Shown here: positions 28,401 through 35,566 of the stretch, piece after piece
Position numbering within the stretch: the stretch's first letter is position 1
Layout: every line of letters begins with the position of its first letter
Origin: Salmonella bongori NCTC 12419
Lineage (GTDB): Bacteria > Pseudomonadota > Gammaproteobacteria > Enterobacterales > Enterobacteriaceae
Reading direction: 5' to 3'
Length of the DNA: 64,000 bases
Assembly: GCF_000252995.1 (NCBI RefSeq)
Contig: NC_015761.1
Span: forward strand, 1,488,001 to 1,552,000
Notes under the pieces: generated by a model
Databases searched by the model: none
Told to the model about the DNA's origin: nothing
What the model saw: only the letters and a program-made list of their open reading frames with translations
Program-made: the position numbers and the translations under genes

Positions 28401-28479
28401 GTGCGCCGGACAGTAAAATAAGGGTGCTGACCACCAGCGCCAGTACAGGACGGCGAATAAAGAGATCGGTAAATGTCAT
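25405..28479 (-). CDS. mexI: RND efflux pump, inner-membrane transporter (MexI-like)
   Basis: This 1024-residue HAE1-type pump has 12 predicted membrane helices and two large periplasmic loops. It begins MTFTDLFIRRPVLALVVSTL. The TM4 motif AIGLVVDDAIVVVENVHRHI holds the paired Asp of the proton relay. Extended stretches (for example PIRQYPLLE, QGFVTQPLAQAVSSVEGVDY, APTEDQASVLTAIKAPQHAN) match my memory of Pseudomonas MexI much better than AcrB or MdtB. AAAGGA precedes the start, 11 bp after the adaptor gene. No outer-membrane channel gene follows, so TolC is the likely partner. I do not recall this operon at this site in LT2. Confidence 0.92.
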   Translation of the reverse strand: MTFTDLFIRRPVLALVVSTLILLSGALAFSKLPIRQYPLLENSTITIATDYPGASAALMQGFVTQPLAQAVSSVEGVDYLSSSSVQGRSVVTVRMALNRDSTQALTEVMAKVNQVRYKLPEAAWDPVIERSAGETTAVAYVGFSSDTLSTPALSEYLTRVVEPMFSTLEGVAKVEVFGGQKLAMRLWLDSDKLAGRGLTAADVAEAVRRNNYQAAPGKVKGQYVVSSIRVNTDLTSVEEFRDLVIRNDGHGLIRLKDVGTVELSAAATDTSALMDGEPAVFLGIFATPTGNPLVIVDGIRNLIPVLDKVHPPGVNMALAFETARFIQASIDEVLYTLLEALVIVVGIIYLCLGSLRTVLIPAMAIPLSILGAAGLMLTFGFSLNLLTLLAMVLAIGLVVDDAIVVVENVHRHIESGKSPLAAAMIGAREVAGPVIAMTLTLAAVYAPIGLMEGLTGALFREFALTLAGAVVVSGVVALTLSPVMSAFLLPAHQHEGRVARVAEGIFGSLTRRYARMLDFSLGHQWLTGGLALIVLLSLPLLYLLPARELAPTEDQASVLTAIKAPQHANLNYVERFAYKLDEVYSQLPETESRWIINGSDGVASSIGGINLSLWAARERTASAVQYELQQRVNDVEGTHIFAFQLPALPGSTGGLPVQMILRTPQDYPVLYQALEEVKRSARNSGLFMVVDSDLDYNNPVAEVHIDRSKANSLGISMQDIGESLAVLVGENYLNRFSMDGRAYDVIPQSLHEQRLTPQALARQYVRTEYDTLVPLSTVVSVTVRVEPNKLTQFNQQNAATLQAIPAPGVSMGEAVAFLEHEVKALPADFTHDWLGDSRQYTQEGSALALAFLAALAIIYLVLAAQYESLKDPLIILITVPLSICGALLPLAMGYATMNIYTQVGLVTLIGLISKHGILMVEFANELQASQMLSRRAAILQAAQIRLRPVLMTTGAMVFGLIPLLFASGAGAASRFGLGVVIVSGMLIGTLFTLFVLPTVYVWLARDHCVATARQNALRRTNETP

Positions 28480-28490
28480 CGCTATTTCCT

Positions 28491-29579
28491 TTAGCTGCCG
28501 GCCTGCGCCGCGTGAAGGGTATCTTCTTCTACCGCTTGTACCGCCATACCGTCGCTCAATTTAAGCTGGCCTGACGTGACCACCAGGTCGCCTTCGCGTA
28601 GCCCGCGAAGGATGTCGACACGCCCGTTGCGGCGATCGCCGGAGGTAATCGATACACGTTTAACCGTCATCCCGCCATCTCCCTCCTGCGCCAGGAATAC
28701 CGTATCTCCCCAGGCGGTGTAGGTAAGTGCCGTCTCAGGCACCGTCAATACCTTAACGTCGTTCTGCTGTGTCACTCGGATACTGGCGTACATTCCCGCT
28801 CTCAATTTGCCCTGCGGGTTTGCCATCTGCGCCTGAACCTGTACTGTCCGTGATTTGCCGATCAGAGGATCGATAGCGGTAATGGTTGCCGGAAATGTCT
28901 CATCCGGCCATGCATCTACCTGTACGGCGACGGCCTGTCCTGTTGCCAGTCCTGCGCTGACTTGTTCATCCAGCGAGAAGTTTACCCTTAAGGTGTCAGC
29001 ATCCACCAGGCTGGCGACGGCGCCAGCCGCATCCAGATACTGCCCTTCATGCACGCGACGAATCCCCATCGTGCCGGAAAACGGCGCACGGATCGCTTTT
29101 TGCGCAATTTTCGCCTGTGTTTCCCGGACGGCGCCAAGTGCCATATCACGCTCGGCGAGCGCATCATCAAATTGCTGACGCGCGGTTGCATTGAGATCGA
29201 CCAACTGCCGCATTCGGTTAAGACGCTGGCTGGCATTACGCAGTTGCGCATTCAGACGAAGCAGTTCGGCTTGTTCTGGGGCATCGTTGAGTTGCACCAG
29301 GCGTTGGCCTTTATTTACCCGCTGTCCTGATTCAAAAAAGAGGCCCGTGATGCGTCCGTCAGTCTCAGCGGCTACGGTGACCTGGCGGGCGGCTTCCAGC
29401 TCGCCGATGCCTGCATAACTTCGGCTTGTGAGTTCACGTTGTGCGGGCGCCAACGCCACTTTCACCGGCGTCCAGGCAGAGGCGTCTGCTGAGGCGTTAT
29501 CATTGCGGGCGATGACGCTCAGCCAGGCAGCAACCCCAGCAATCAACAGCAATAGTGCGAAGATAGCGGTTCGTTTCAT
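28491..29579 (-). CDS. mexH: RND periplasmic adaptor (MexH-like)
   Basis: This 362-residue membrane fusion protein bridges the pump and the outer-membrane channel. I start at MKRTAIFALLLLIAGVAAWL, a signal or anchor, whose ATG overlaps the stop of the DoxX-type gene (TAATG). The order is lipoyl half (VAAETDGRITGLFFESGQRV), a short alpha hairpin (about 105-150), the second lipoyl half (AIRAPFSGTMGIRRVHEGQY) and a beta-barrel/membrane-proximal domain. The hairpin is short, as in other small adaptors. Confidence 0.92.
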   Translation of the reverse strand: MKRTAIFALLLLIAGVAAWLSVIARNDNASADASAWTPVKVALAPAQRELTSRSYAGIGELEAARQVTVAAETDGRITGLFFESGQRVNKGQRLVQLNDAPEQAELLRLNAQLRNASQRLNRMRQLVDLNATARQQFDDALAERDMALGAVRETQAKIAQKAIRAPFSGTMGIRRVHEGQYLDAAGAVASLVDADTLRVNFSLDEQVSAGLATGQAVAVQVDAWPDETFPATITAIDPLIGKSRTVQVQAQMANPQGKLRAGMYASIRVTQQNDVKVLTVPETALTYTAWGDTVFLAQEGDGGMTVKRVSITSGDRRNGRVDILRGLREGDLVVTSGQLKLSDGMAVQAVEEDTLHAAQAGS

Positions 29580-30007
29580 TAGGTTGCCTCTACGTTGGTG
29601 CGCAGACGATGACGCAGACGGCTGGCGATGGCTGTAATGATAAGCCCGCCAATAACGGTAATATGTTCCAGAGCAAAGTAGAGCGAGGTTTTCATTGCGG
29701 GTTCTGACATCGTCCAGAAGGTATGCACAATGAGAATAGTCAGTAGCATAAAGACGGCTAACATTCCTGCGCCCAGCCACACCCACCTGTCCAACAGTAT
29801 CAATGCAGTCCCTGTCAACAGGACGAATGCGGTGGCCAAATTAAAAAACCAGGCCGGATGAAGACCAGCGGCGCGCATCTCTGCCAGACTGCCTTCGGTA
29901 TCCAGCAATTTAGCCAGCCCCGAAGAGAGGAAAATCACGCTCAGTAGCAGGCGAGCGAGCAGCCAAAGCCAGTTACTGTCGAGTACGGTATTGAGAATAC
30001 GTTGCAT
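29579..30007 (-). CDS. mexG: DoxX-family membrane protein (MexG-like)
   Basis: This 142-residue protein has four predicted helices and the DoxX-like opening LLLSVIFLSSGLAKLLD. I start at MQRILNT, after GGAAG; the upstream frame is not supported. In Pseudomonas the same order (DoxX-type MexG, adaptor MexH, pump MexI) forms mexGHI-opmD, a SoxR target that moves phenazine intermediates. MexG is reported to bind or sense small molecules there; its role here is inferred from that arrangement. It is the first gene after the SoxR-type promoter. Confidence 0.85.
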   Translation of the reverse strand: MQRILNTVLDSNWLWLLARLLLSVIFLSSGLAKLLDTEGSLAEMRAAGLHPAWFFNLATAFVLLTGTALILLDRWVWLGAGMLAVFMLLTILIVHTFWTMSEPAMKTSLYFALEHITVIGGLIITAIASRLRHRLRTNVEAT

Positions 30008-30103
30008 ATTTTTCTTCCTGATCGTGCGTCCAATATCATCCATTCCTCCGCCTGAGTGGAGGTAGGCCTTGGTTTTTAAAAGGGAAAATCCCAAACCGAC
30101 AGC

Positions 30104-30134
30104 ACCATAAAACATCAAGTTAACTTGAGGTCAA
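30104..30134 (-). promoter_or_regulatory. SoxR-type promoter of the mexGHI-like operon
   Basis: Reading leftward: -35 TTGACC (30129-30134), a 19-bp spacer, and -10 TATGGT (30104-30109). The spacer is overlong, as in MerR-family targets. Centred in it is CCTCAAGTTAACTTGATG (30113-30130), which differs from the soxS operator (CCTCAAGTTAACTTGAGG, from memory) at one base. The promoter would put the transcript start about 90 bp before mexG. Confidence 0.85.
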
Positions 30135-30257
30135 GCGTCAGGAAGCACGGCTGTGAACAGGCGCAAAGGCCCAAAAGCGCGAAAAAAATAGGCAGGAGAA
30201 GAAGAGGAAACGTCAGCAGCCCGGTAAACTAAAATAATTACCGGGCTGGCGAATTTA

Positions 30258-30689
30258 TCAGGCATTAAGCTGGTAATCGAGGGTGATTTCCGCTTTCAAA
30301 ACTTGCGATACCGGGCATCCGGCTTTCGCTTTCTGGATGATTTGATCGAAAGTTGAGGCGTCAATATCCGGCACCGCAACTTTGCTTTGCAGCGCAATTC
30401 TGGTGATGGCAAAGCCCGCATCCACCTTATCCAGCGAGACATCAGCGGTGGTGTCAATAGCTGTTGGCGTAAAACCGGCCTCACCCAGCATTAACGATAA
30501 CGCCATAGAAAAGCAGGCGGCATGCGCTGCGCCAATCAATTCTTCCGGGTTGGTCCCCTGTGCGCCTTCGAACCGGGTATTAAACCCATACGGCTGTTGA
30601 TTAAGAACGCCGCTTTCTGTTGAGACTGTCCCTTTACCTCTTTTGATGTCGCCTTCCCAGTGTGCCTGACCTTTCTTATGGATTGTCAT
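30258..30689 (-). CDS. osmC: Organic hydroperoxide reductase OsmC
   Basis: This 143-residue peroxidase reduces organic hydroperoxides using a redox pair of cysteines, Cys59 (AAHAACFSM) and Cys125 (AKAGCPVSQV). It begins MTIHKKGQAHWEGDIKRGKG and has the standard length. Ribosome-binding site GGAGAGC. osmC is induced by osmotic stress and stationary phase through RpoS; a matching -10 lies upstream. Confidence 0.97.
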   Translation of the reverse strand: MTIHKKGQAHWEGDIKRGKGTVSTESGVLNQQPYGFNTRFEGAQGTNPEELIGAAHAACFSMALSLMLGEAGFTPTAIDTTADVSLDKVDAGFAITRIALQSKVAVPDIDASTFDQIIQKAKAGCPVSQVLKAEITLDYQLNA

Positions 30690-30717
30690 TCTTGCTCTCC
30701 TGTTGGCTCAAAAAATA

Positions 30718-30725
30718 AAGTATAG
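30718..30725 (-). promoter_or_regulatory. RpoS-type -10 of osmC
   Basis: The minus strand reads CTATACTT, the consensus of sigma-S promoters with the characteristic C before TATACT, 29 bp upstream of the start codon. Confidence 0.6.
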
Positions 30726-30852
30726 ACCATTCTGCTAAACTGAGTGGTTAAGCCGGAAAGCGGCGTCTCTGGTATAAAAAATTACTCGATATTGCTTTTT
30801 ACAGGATATTAATACTCACAGTTCCCCTCACCTTTAAAGAATATATTTCTCC

Positions 30853-30984
30853 ATGAAATATTACCATTTTTACGGTTGGCATATTTTTCTGCTTCTATTA
30901 GGCCCACCTTTCCTGCTTACTCTATCTGATTGTAATGAAGGCAAAAAATATCTAAAAGTGGCATTTAATATGTCTTTTTTATAA
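30853..30984 (+). CDS. Possible 43-residue membrane peptide
   Basis: An ATG-to-TAA frame in the 500-bp gap between osmC and bdm encodes MKYYHFYGWHIFLLLLGPPF followed by 23 residues ending in NMSFL. The first 25 residues are hydrophobic and aromatic, consistent with a single membrane segment. There is no clear ribosome-binding site, and the frame may be chance. The rest of the gap is AT-rich and holds the bdm promoter and the RcsB-like site. Confidence 0.25.
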   Translation: MKYYHFYGWHIFLLLLGPPFLLTLSDCNEGKKYLKVAFNMSFL

Positions 30985-31086
30985 CCATTTTCGGAATGTG
31001 ATATATATTTAAGCAGTCCCGCCGACAGAAATGATATATTTTGTACTGATAAAAATTAGCGACATTGGCTTGCGGAAAAATAATTC

Positions 31087-31100
31087 CAGGACTAATCTTA
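31087..31100. promoter_or_regulatory. Candidate RcsB box upstream of bdm
   Basis: CAGGACTAATCTTA matches the reverse RcsB consensus TAGGAATATTCTTA at 11 of 14 positions, about 90 bp before bdm. bdm is a known Rcs-activated gene in E. coli. Confidence 0.5.
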
Positions 31101-31189
31101 ACCACAGCTGTATCAATATTTGCCATGCTGAATACGAATTAATTTTCTGCGAGCCGTACTAAATAAATACATCTTCACGGAGGCATTAT

Positions 31190-31405
31190 ATGTTTACTTA
31201 TCACTCAGCAACTACCTCAGCAGCGCAACCCGCTCTGGTCAATGCGATTGAACAAGGACTACGGGCGGAGTTAGGCGTTGTCACTGAAGATGATATTTTA
31301 ATGGAGCTGACCAAATGGGTTGAGGCTTCTGATAATGACATCCTCAGTGACATCTATCAGCAGACTATCAACTATGTGGTAAGCGGGCAGCACCCGACTC
31401 TGTAA
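31190..31405 (+). CDS. bdm: Biofilm-dependent modulation protein Bdm
   Basis: This 71-residue cytoplasmic protein begins MFTYHSATTSAAQPALVNAI and ends GQHPTL, as in E. coli Bdm (formerly yddX). GGAGG lies before the start. Bdm is an RNase III-controlled, RcsB-activated protein connected to flagellar gene expression and osmotic stress. It is followed by sra, the arrangement seen in E. coli. Confidence 0.93.
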   Translation: MFTYHSATTSAAQPALVNAIEQGLRAELGVVTEDDILMELTKWVEASDNDILSDIYQQTINYVVSGQHPTL

Positions 31406-31499
31406 AACCTGCTATGCTGTAACAGCAACCTTAGGGGTTACGTTTCTTTCGCATCAGCGAATTTGTCCTTAAAACTAGCAACAGGATTGAGGAATTAAC

Positions 31500-31643
31500 A
31501 TGAAATCGAACCGTCAGGCTCGGCACATACTTGGACTGGATTACAGAATCTCCAACCAGCGTAAGGTTGTTACTGAAGGCGACTCCAGCAGCGTGGTGAA
31601 TAACCCAACCGGCAGAAAACGCCGCGCTGATAGCCAAAAGTAA
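31500..31643 (+). CDS. sra: Stationary-phase ribosome-associated protein Sra (S22)
   Basis: This 47-residue basic protein is encoded from ATG at 31500: MKSNRQARHILGLDYRISNQ, then a Ser/Val-rich centre and GRKRRADSQK at the end. It is the 30S-associated protein Sra/RpsV, abundant in stationary phase. GAGGAATTAAC precedes the start. It is 94 bp after bdm. Confidence 0.95.
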   Translation: MKSNRQARHILGLDYRISNQRKVVTEGDSSSVVNNPTGRKRRADSQK

Positions 31644-31666
31644 ACGTATCATCCTGAAATGACGTT

Positions 31667-31700
31667 AAACACCATTGCATCTGCAATGGTGTTTTTGTTT
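31667..31700 (+). terminator. Terminator of bdm-sra
   Basis: AACACCATTGCA pairs with TGCAATGGTGTT, followed by TTTTGTTT, 24 bp after sra. Confidence 0.85.
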
Positions 31701-31820
31701 ATAGGGATGACCTTAACGGCGCACAATGCTTTATACTCAGGGCCGGTTCCCTGGCGGCAAGGCAATATATGATGATAAATGGCAGCGCCAGGGACGGTTA
31801 TTCAAAAAAGAGTGAGTGAC

Positions 31821-33518
31821 ATGGAAACTACAACCAAGAAAGCACGTTCCCTTTATATCCCTTACGCTGGCCCTGTCCTACTGGAATTCCCGCTGTTAAA
31901 CAAAGGCAGTGCTTTTAGCATAGAAGAACGCCGTAGCTTCAATTTGTTAGGTTTACTGCCGGAGGTCGTCGAATCGATCGAAGAACAAGCCGAGCGCGCC
32001 TGGCTGCAGTATCAGGGTTTCAAAACGGAAATTGATAAGCATATTTACCTGCGTAACATCCAGGATACCAACGAAACGCTGTTCTATCGGCTGGTACAGA
32101 ACCACCTTGATGAGATGATGCCGGTCATTTATACCCCTACAGTGGGGGCCGCCTGCGAGCGCTTTTCTGAGATTTATCGTCGGGCGCGCGGTGTGTTTAT
32201 CTCTTATCAGAACCGCCACAACATGGATGACATTCTGCAGAATGTGCCTAACCACAACATTAAAGTCATTGTGGTGACGGATGGCGAACGCATACTGGGT
32301 CTTGGCGACCAGGGCATTGGCGGAATGGGGATCCCTATCGGTAAACTGTCATTATACACGGCTTGCGGTGGCATTAGCCCGGCCTATACCCTTCCGGTCG
32401 TGCTGGATGTCGGTACGAACAATCAGCAGTTACTCAACGATCCGCTGTATATGGGATGGCGCCATCCGCGTATTACCGACGATGAATATTATGCGTTTGT
32501 CGATGAGTTTATTCAGGCTGTTAAGCAACGCTGGCCGGATGTTCTGCTTCAGTTTGAAGATTTTGCGCAGAAAAACGCGATGCCGCTGTTGACGCGCTAT
32601 CGGGATGAGATTTGCTCCTTTAATGATGATATTCAGGGCACTGCCGCTGTGACCGTTGGCACGCTAATCGCCGCCAGTCGCGCCGCCGGTAGCCAGCTTA
32701 GCGAGCAAAAAATCGTTTTCCTCGGCGCGGGTTCCGCCGGCTGTGGGATTGCCGAACAGATTATCGCGCAAACCCAGCGTGAAGGTTTAAGCGAGGATGC
32801 CGCCAGGCAGAAAGTCTTTATGGTTGACCGCTTTGGCCTGCTGACCGACCGGATGCCGAATCTGTTGTCATTCCAGACAAAACTGGTACAAAAATGCGAG
32901 AATCTCCAGCACTGGGATACCGAAAATGACGTCTTGTCGCTGCTGGATGTGGTGCGTAACGTGAAGCCGGATATCCTGATCGGCGTTTCCGGCCAAACCG
33001 GGCTCTTTACTGAAGAGATCATTCGCGAAATGCACAAGTATTGCCCTCGCCCGATCGTCATGCCGCTCTCTAATCCTACTTCTCGCGTAGAAGCTACGCC
33101 GCAGGACATTATCGCCTGGACGGAAGGCAACGCGCTGGTGGCCACCGGCAGTCCATTTGCGCCGGTGGTCTGGAAAGATAAGGTATATCCGATTGCACAG
33201 TGTAATAACGCCTATATTTTTCCCGGCATTGGTTTGGGGGTGATTGCTTCCGGCGCATCGCGCATTACTGACGAAATGCTGATGTCCGCCAGTGAAACCC
33301 TGGCAAAACACTCTCCTTTGGTGAATAACGGCGAAGGATTAGTGCTGCCAGCGCTTAAAGATATTCAAATGGTTTCGCGCGCCATCGCTTTTGCTGTAGG
33401 CAAAATGGCGCAGCAGCAAGGCGTCGCGGTGAAAACGTCTGCGGAAGCGCTGCAACAGGCAATTGATGATAATTTCTGGAAACCGGAATACCGCGACTAC
33501 CGTCGTACGTCCATTTAA
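31821..33518 (+). CDS. maeA: NAD-dependent malic enzyme
   Basis: This 565-residue enzyme decarboxylates malate to pyruvate with NAD. It starts METTTKKARSLYIPYAGPVL, matching the E. coli protein, though the frame is open 14 codons further upstream. Landmarks are YTPTVGAACERFSEIYRR (malate site), FNDDIQGTAAVTVGT (metal site) and the NAD loop VFLGAGSAGCGIAEQI. Formerly sfcA. Confidence 0.97.
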   Translation: METTTKKARSLYIPYAGPVLLEFPLLNKGSAFSIEERRSFNLLGLLPEVVESIEEQAERAWLQYQGFKTEIDKHIYLRNIQDTNETLFYRLVQNHLDEMMPVIYTPTVGAACERFSEIYRRARGVFISYQNRHNMDDILQNVPNHNIKVIVVTDGERILGLGDQGIGGMGIPIGKLSLYTACGGISPAYTLPVVLDVGTNNQQLLNDPLYMGWRHPRITDDEYYAFVDEFIQAVKQRWPDVLLQFEDFAQKNAMPLLTRYRDEICSFNDDIQGTAAVTVGTLIAASRAAGSQLSEQKIVFLGAGSAGCGIAEQIIAQTQREGLSEDAARQKVFMVDRFGLLTDRMPNLLSFQTKLVQKCENLQHWDTENDVLSLLDVVRNVKPDILIGVSGQTGLFTEEIIREMHKYCPRPIVMPLSNPTSRVEATPQDIIAWTEGNALVATGSPFAPVVWKDKVYPIAQCNNAYIFPGIGLGVIASGASRITDEMLMSASETLAKHSPLVNNGEGLVLPALKDIQMVSRAIAFAVGKMAQQQGVAVKTSAEALQQAIDDNFWKPEYRDYRRTSI

Positions 33519-33523
33519 TGTAA

Positions 33524-33547
33524 ATCCGGCGGTGACCGCCGCCGGAT
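33524..33547 (+). terminator. Hairpin after maeA
   Basis: ATCCGGCGG and CCGCCGGAT form a 9-bp stem with a 6-base loop, 5 bp after the stop; a weak T tract (CTCGTTT) follows. Confidence 0.65.
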
Positions 33548-33786
33548 CTCGTTTCCCCTTCTGTTCGCGAAAGATCTTATCAGTGCGCTAATTCTTACAC
33601 TGCTTATTTGTCAAGCCACTAACATTAGCTACCTTTATGTTTTTAACGGGGATTTATTAGAAAAATCCTGGAGAAATTATTACATTATATTTCTGAGACC
33701 TTGCATAACTCATCAGAAATATTAATCCTGAAGAGGTAATAGCACCTACCTGCTATGCAGTTCACTATTATGATAAGGAGAAGGTT

Positions 33787-34797
33787 ATGAAAGCTGCTGT
33801 TGTCACACAAGATCATCAGGTTGATGTTACTGAGAAAACGCTGCGTCCCCTTCGCCACGGTGAAGCCTTGCTGAAAATGGAGTGCTGTGGCGTATGCCAT
33901 ACCGATCTCCACGTAAAAAACGGAGATTTCGGTGACAAAACTGGTGTCATTCTTGGACATGAAGGTATTGGCGTCGTTGCTGAGGTCGGGCCCGGCGTAG
34001 CTTCGCTAAAGCCAGGCGACCGTGCGAGCGTTGCGTGGTTTTTTGAAGGATGCGGGCACTGTGAGTATTGCAATACGGGTAATGAAACTCTGTGCCGTAA
34101 CGTAAAAAATGCCGGATACACGGTGGACGGCGGCATGGCCGAAGAGTGTATTGTGGTCGCGGATTATGCGGTGAAGGTGCCGGATGGTCTGGATTCTGCG
34201 GCGGCAAGCAGTATTACCTGCGCGGGCGTTACTACCTATAAAGCGGTAAAAGTTTCACATATTAAACCTGGCCAGTGGATAGCCATTTATGGTCTGGGCG
34301 GTCTTGGTAATCTGGCATTGCAATACGCGAAAAATGTCTTTAATGCTAAAGTGATCGCCATTGATGTTAATGATGGACAGCTTAAACTGGCCGAAGAAAT
34401 GGGCGCGGACCTGACCATTAATTCACGTACAGAAGACGCAGCGAAAATGGTGCAGGAAAAAACCGGCGGCGCACATGCGGCTGTCGTCACCGCAGTCGCT
34501 AAGGCGGCGTTTAATTCCGCAGTAGATGCCGTTCGCGCCGGAGGCCGCGTAGTGGCAGTCGGCCTGCCGCCAGAAGCCATGAACCTTGATATCCCTCGTC
34601 TGGTACTGGATGGGATTCAGGTTGTCGGTTCGCTGGTAGGTACACGTCAGGATCTTACTGAAGCCTTCCAGTTCGCAGCGGAAGGAAAAGTCGTGCCGAA
34701 AGTTGCTTTGCGTCCGCTTGAAGATATCAACGCTATTTTTAAAGAGATGGAACAGGGACAAATCCGTGGCCGTATGGTCATCGACTTCCGTCGTTAA
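33787..34797 (+). CDS. adhP: Alcohol dehydrogenase AdhP
   Basis: This 336-residue zinc- and NAD-dependent alcohol dehydrogenase prefers short primary alcohols. Zinc ligands are in CCGVCHTDLH and GHEGIGVV; the structural zinc site is CGHCEYCNTGNETLC. The NAD loop is GLGGLGNLAL. GATAAGGAGAAGGTT precedes the ATG. It has its own upstream region of 268 bp in which I recognise no specific operator. Confidence 0.96.
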   Translation: MKAAVVTQDHQVDVTEKTLRPLRHGEALLKMECCGVCHTDLHVKNGDFGDKTGVILGHEGIGVVAEVGPGVASLKPGDRASVAWFFEGCGHCEYCNTGNETLCRNVKNAGYTVDGGMAEECIVVADYAVKVPDGLDSAAASSITCAGVTTYKAVKVSHIKPGQWIAIYGLGGLGNLALQYAKNVFNAKVIAIDVNDGQLKLAEEMGADLTINSRTEDAAKMVQEKTGGAHAAVVTAVAKAAFNSAVDAVRAGGRVVAVGLPPEAMNLDIPRLVLDGIQVVGSLVGTRQDLTEAFQFAAEGKVVPKVALRPLEDINAIFKEMEQGQIRGRMVIDFRR

Positions 34798-34860
34798 GCA
34801 ATCTGCTGTGGCCGTCCCGTCTCAATTTCGGGCGCAGTCTGACCAGGCCTGATGGGCCAA

Positions 34861-34886
34861 AGGCGCTACTGACTGTAGTAGCGCCT
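34861..34886. terminator. Hairpin between adhP and fdnI
   Basis: AGGCGCTACT and AGTAGCGCCT pair perfectly over 10 bp around a 6-base loop, between two convergent genes. It probably serves both directions; TTTATATAT follows on the plus strand. Confidence 0.75.
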
Positions 34887-34909
34887 TTATATATAAGAGC
34901 GTTAACGCA

Positions 34910-35566
34910 TTACTGAATACCTTCTTCGCTCTCTTTTCTCGCTTCCGCCTTCTCGATGTCGCGATACCAGCGCGGGTGGTGTTTCTTCGCCCAGCGACGG
35001 CTAACCTTCCCTTCGATCATGCCTTTAATCGAACCTTTCACCCAAAATGCCATATACATATGGATAAGGATCGCGTGCATTAAAATAATCCCCGCCGCTG
35101 CATGAATAAGCAGGCTATAACGTACTACCTGCATCGGGAAATACTGCGCGAAATAGGGACGCCAGATAATGACCCCAGTTACCAGTAGCACAAAAATCAT
35201 GCTCATGATTGACCAGAACATCATCTTCTGTCCTGCGTTGTATTTGCCGACATCCGCCACTTTATGCTCGTTGCCTTTCAGCACTTCCACAATATTTTTT
35301 AGCCACGGAATATCTTTTTTATCCGGAATATTGTGGTGGACGAAACGCACGAACATAAACATCAGCGCTATGAAGATGGCAATACCGAAGAACGGATGCA
35401 AAATACGTCCCATCTGCGGTGTGCCGAAGGTTTGCGTCAGCCACTGTAACGTCGGAAAGAAAAATGAAATTCCTGACAACGCCACCAGAAAGAAGCAGAT
35501 CACCACCGTCCAGTGACAAGCGCGATCGATAAATTTCGTACGCACTATCATTTTCGACTTACTCAT
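34910..35566 (-). CDS. fdnI: Formate dehydrogenase-N cytochrome b556 subunit
   Basis: This 218-residue subunit has four membrane helices and binds two hemes b and menaquinone, passing electrons from FdnH to the quinone pool. It begins MSKSKMIVRTKFIDRACHWT, matching E. coli FdnI. Its start overlaps fdnH by 8 bp. Heme-ligand His residues fall in RACHWTVV, HPFFGIAIF and IHAAAGIILMHAILIH. Confidence 0.96.
   Translation of the reverse strand: MSKSKMIVRTKFIDRACHWTVVICFFLVALSGISFFFPTLQWLTQTFGTPQMGRILHPFFGIAIFIALMFMFVRFVHHNIPDKKDIPWLKNIVEVLKGNEHKVADVGKYNAGQKMMFWSIMSMIFVLLVTGVIIWRPYFAQYFPMQVVRYSLLIHAAAGIILMHAILIHMYMAFWVKGSIKGMIEGKVSRRWAKKHHPRWYRDIEKAEARKESEEGIQ

Noticed and set aside
25487..29637. 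Several plus-strand frames of 60-140 codons across the pump operon
   Set aside because: All are shadows of the minus-strand adaptor and pump genes.
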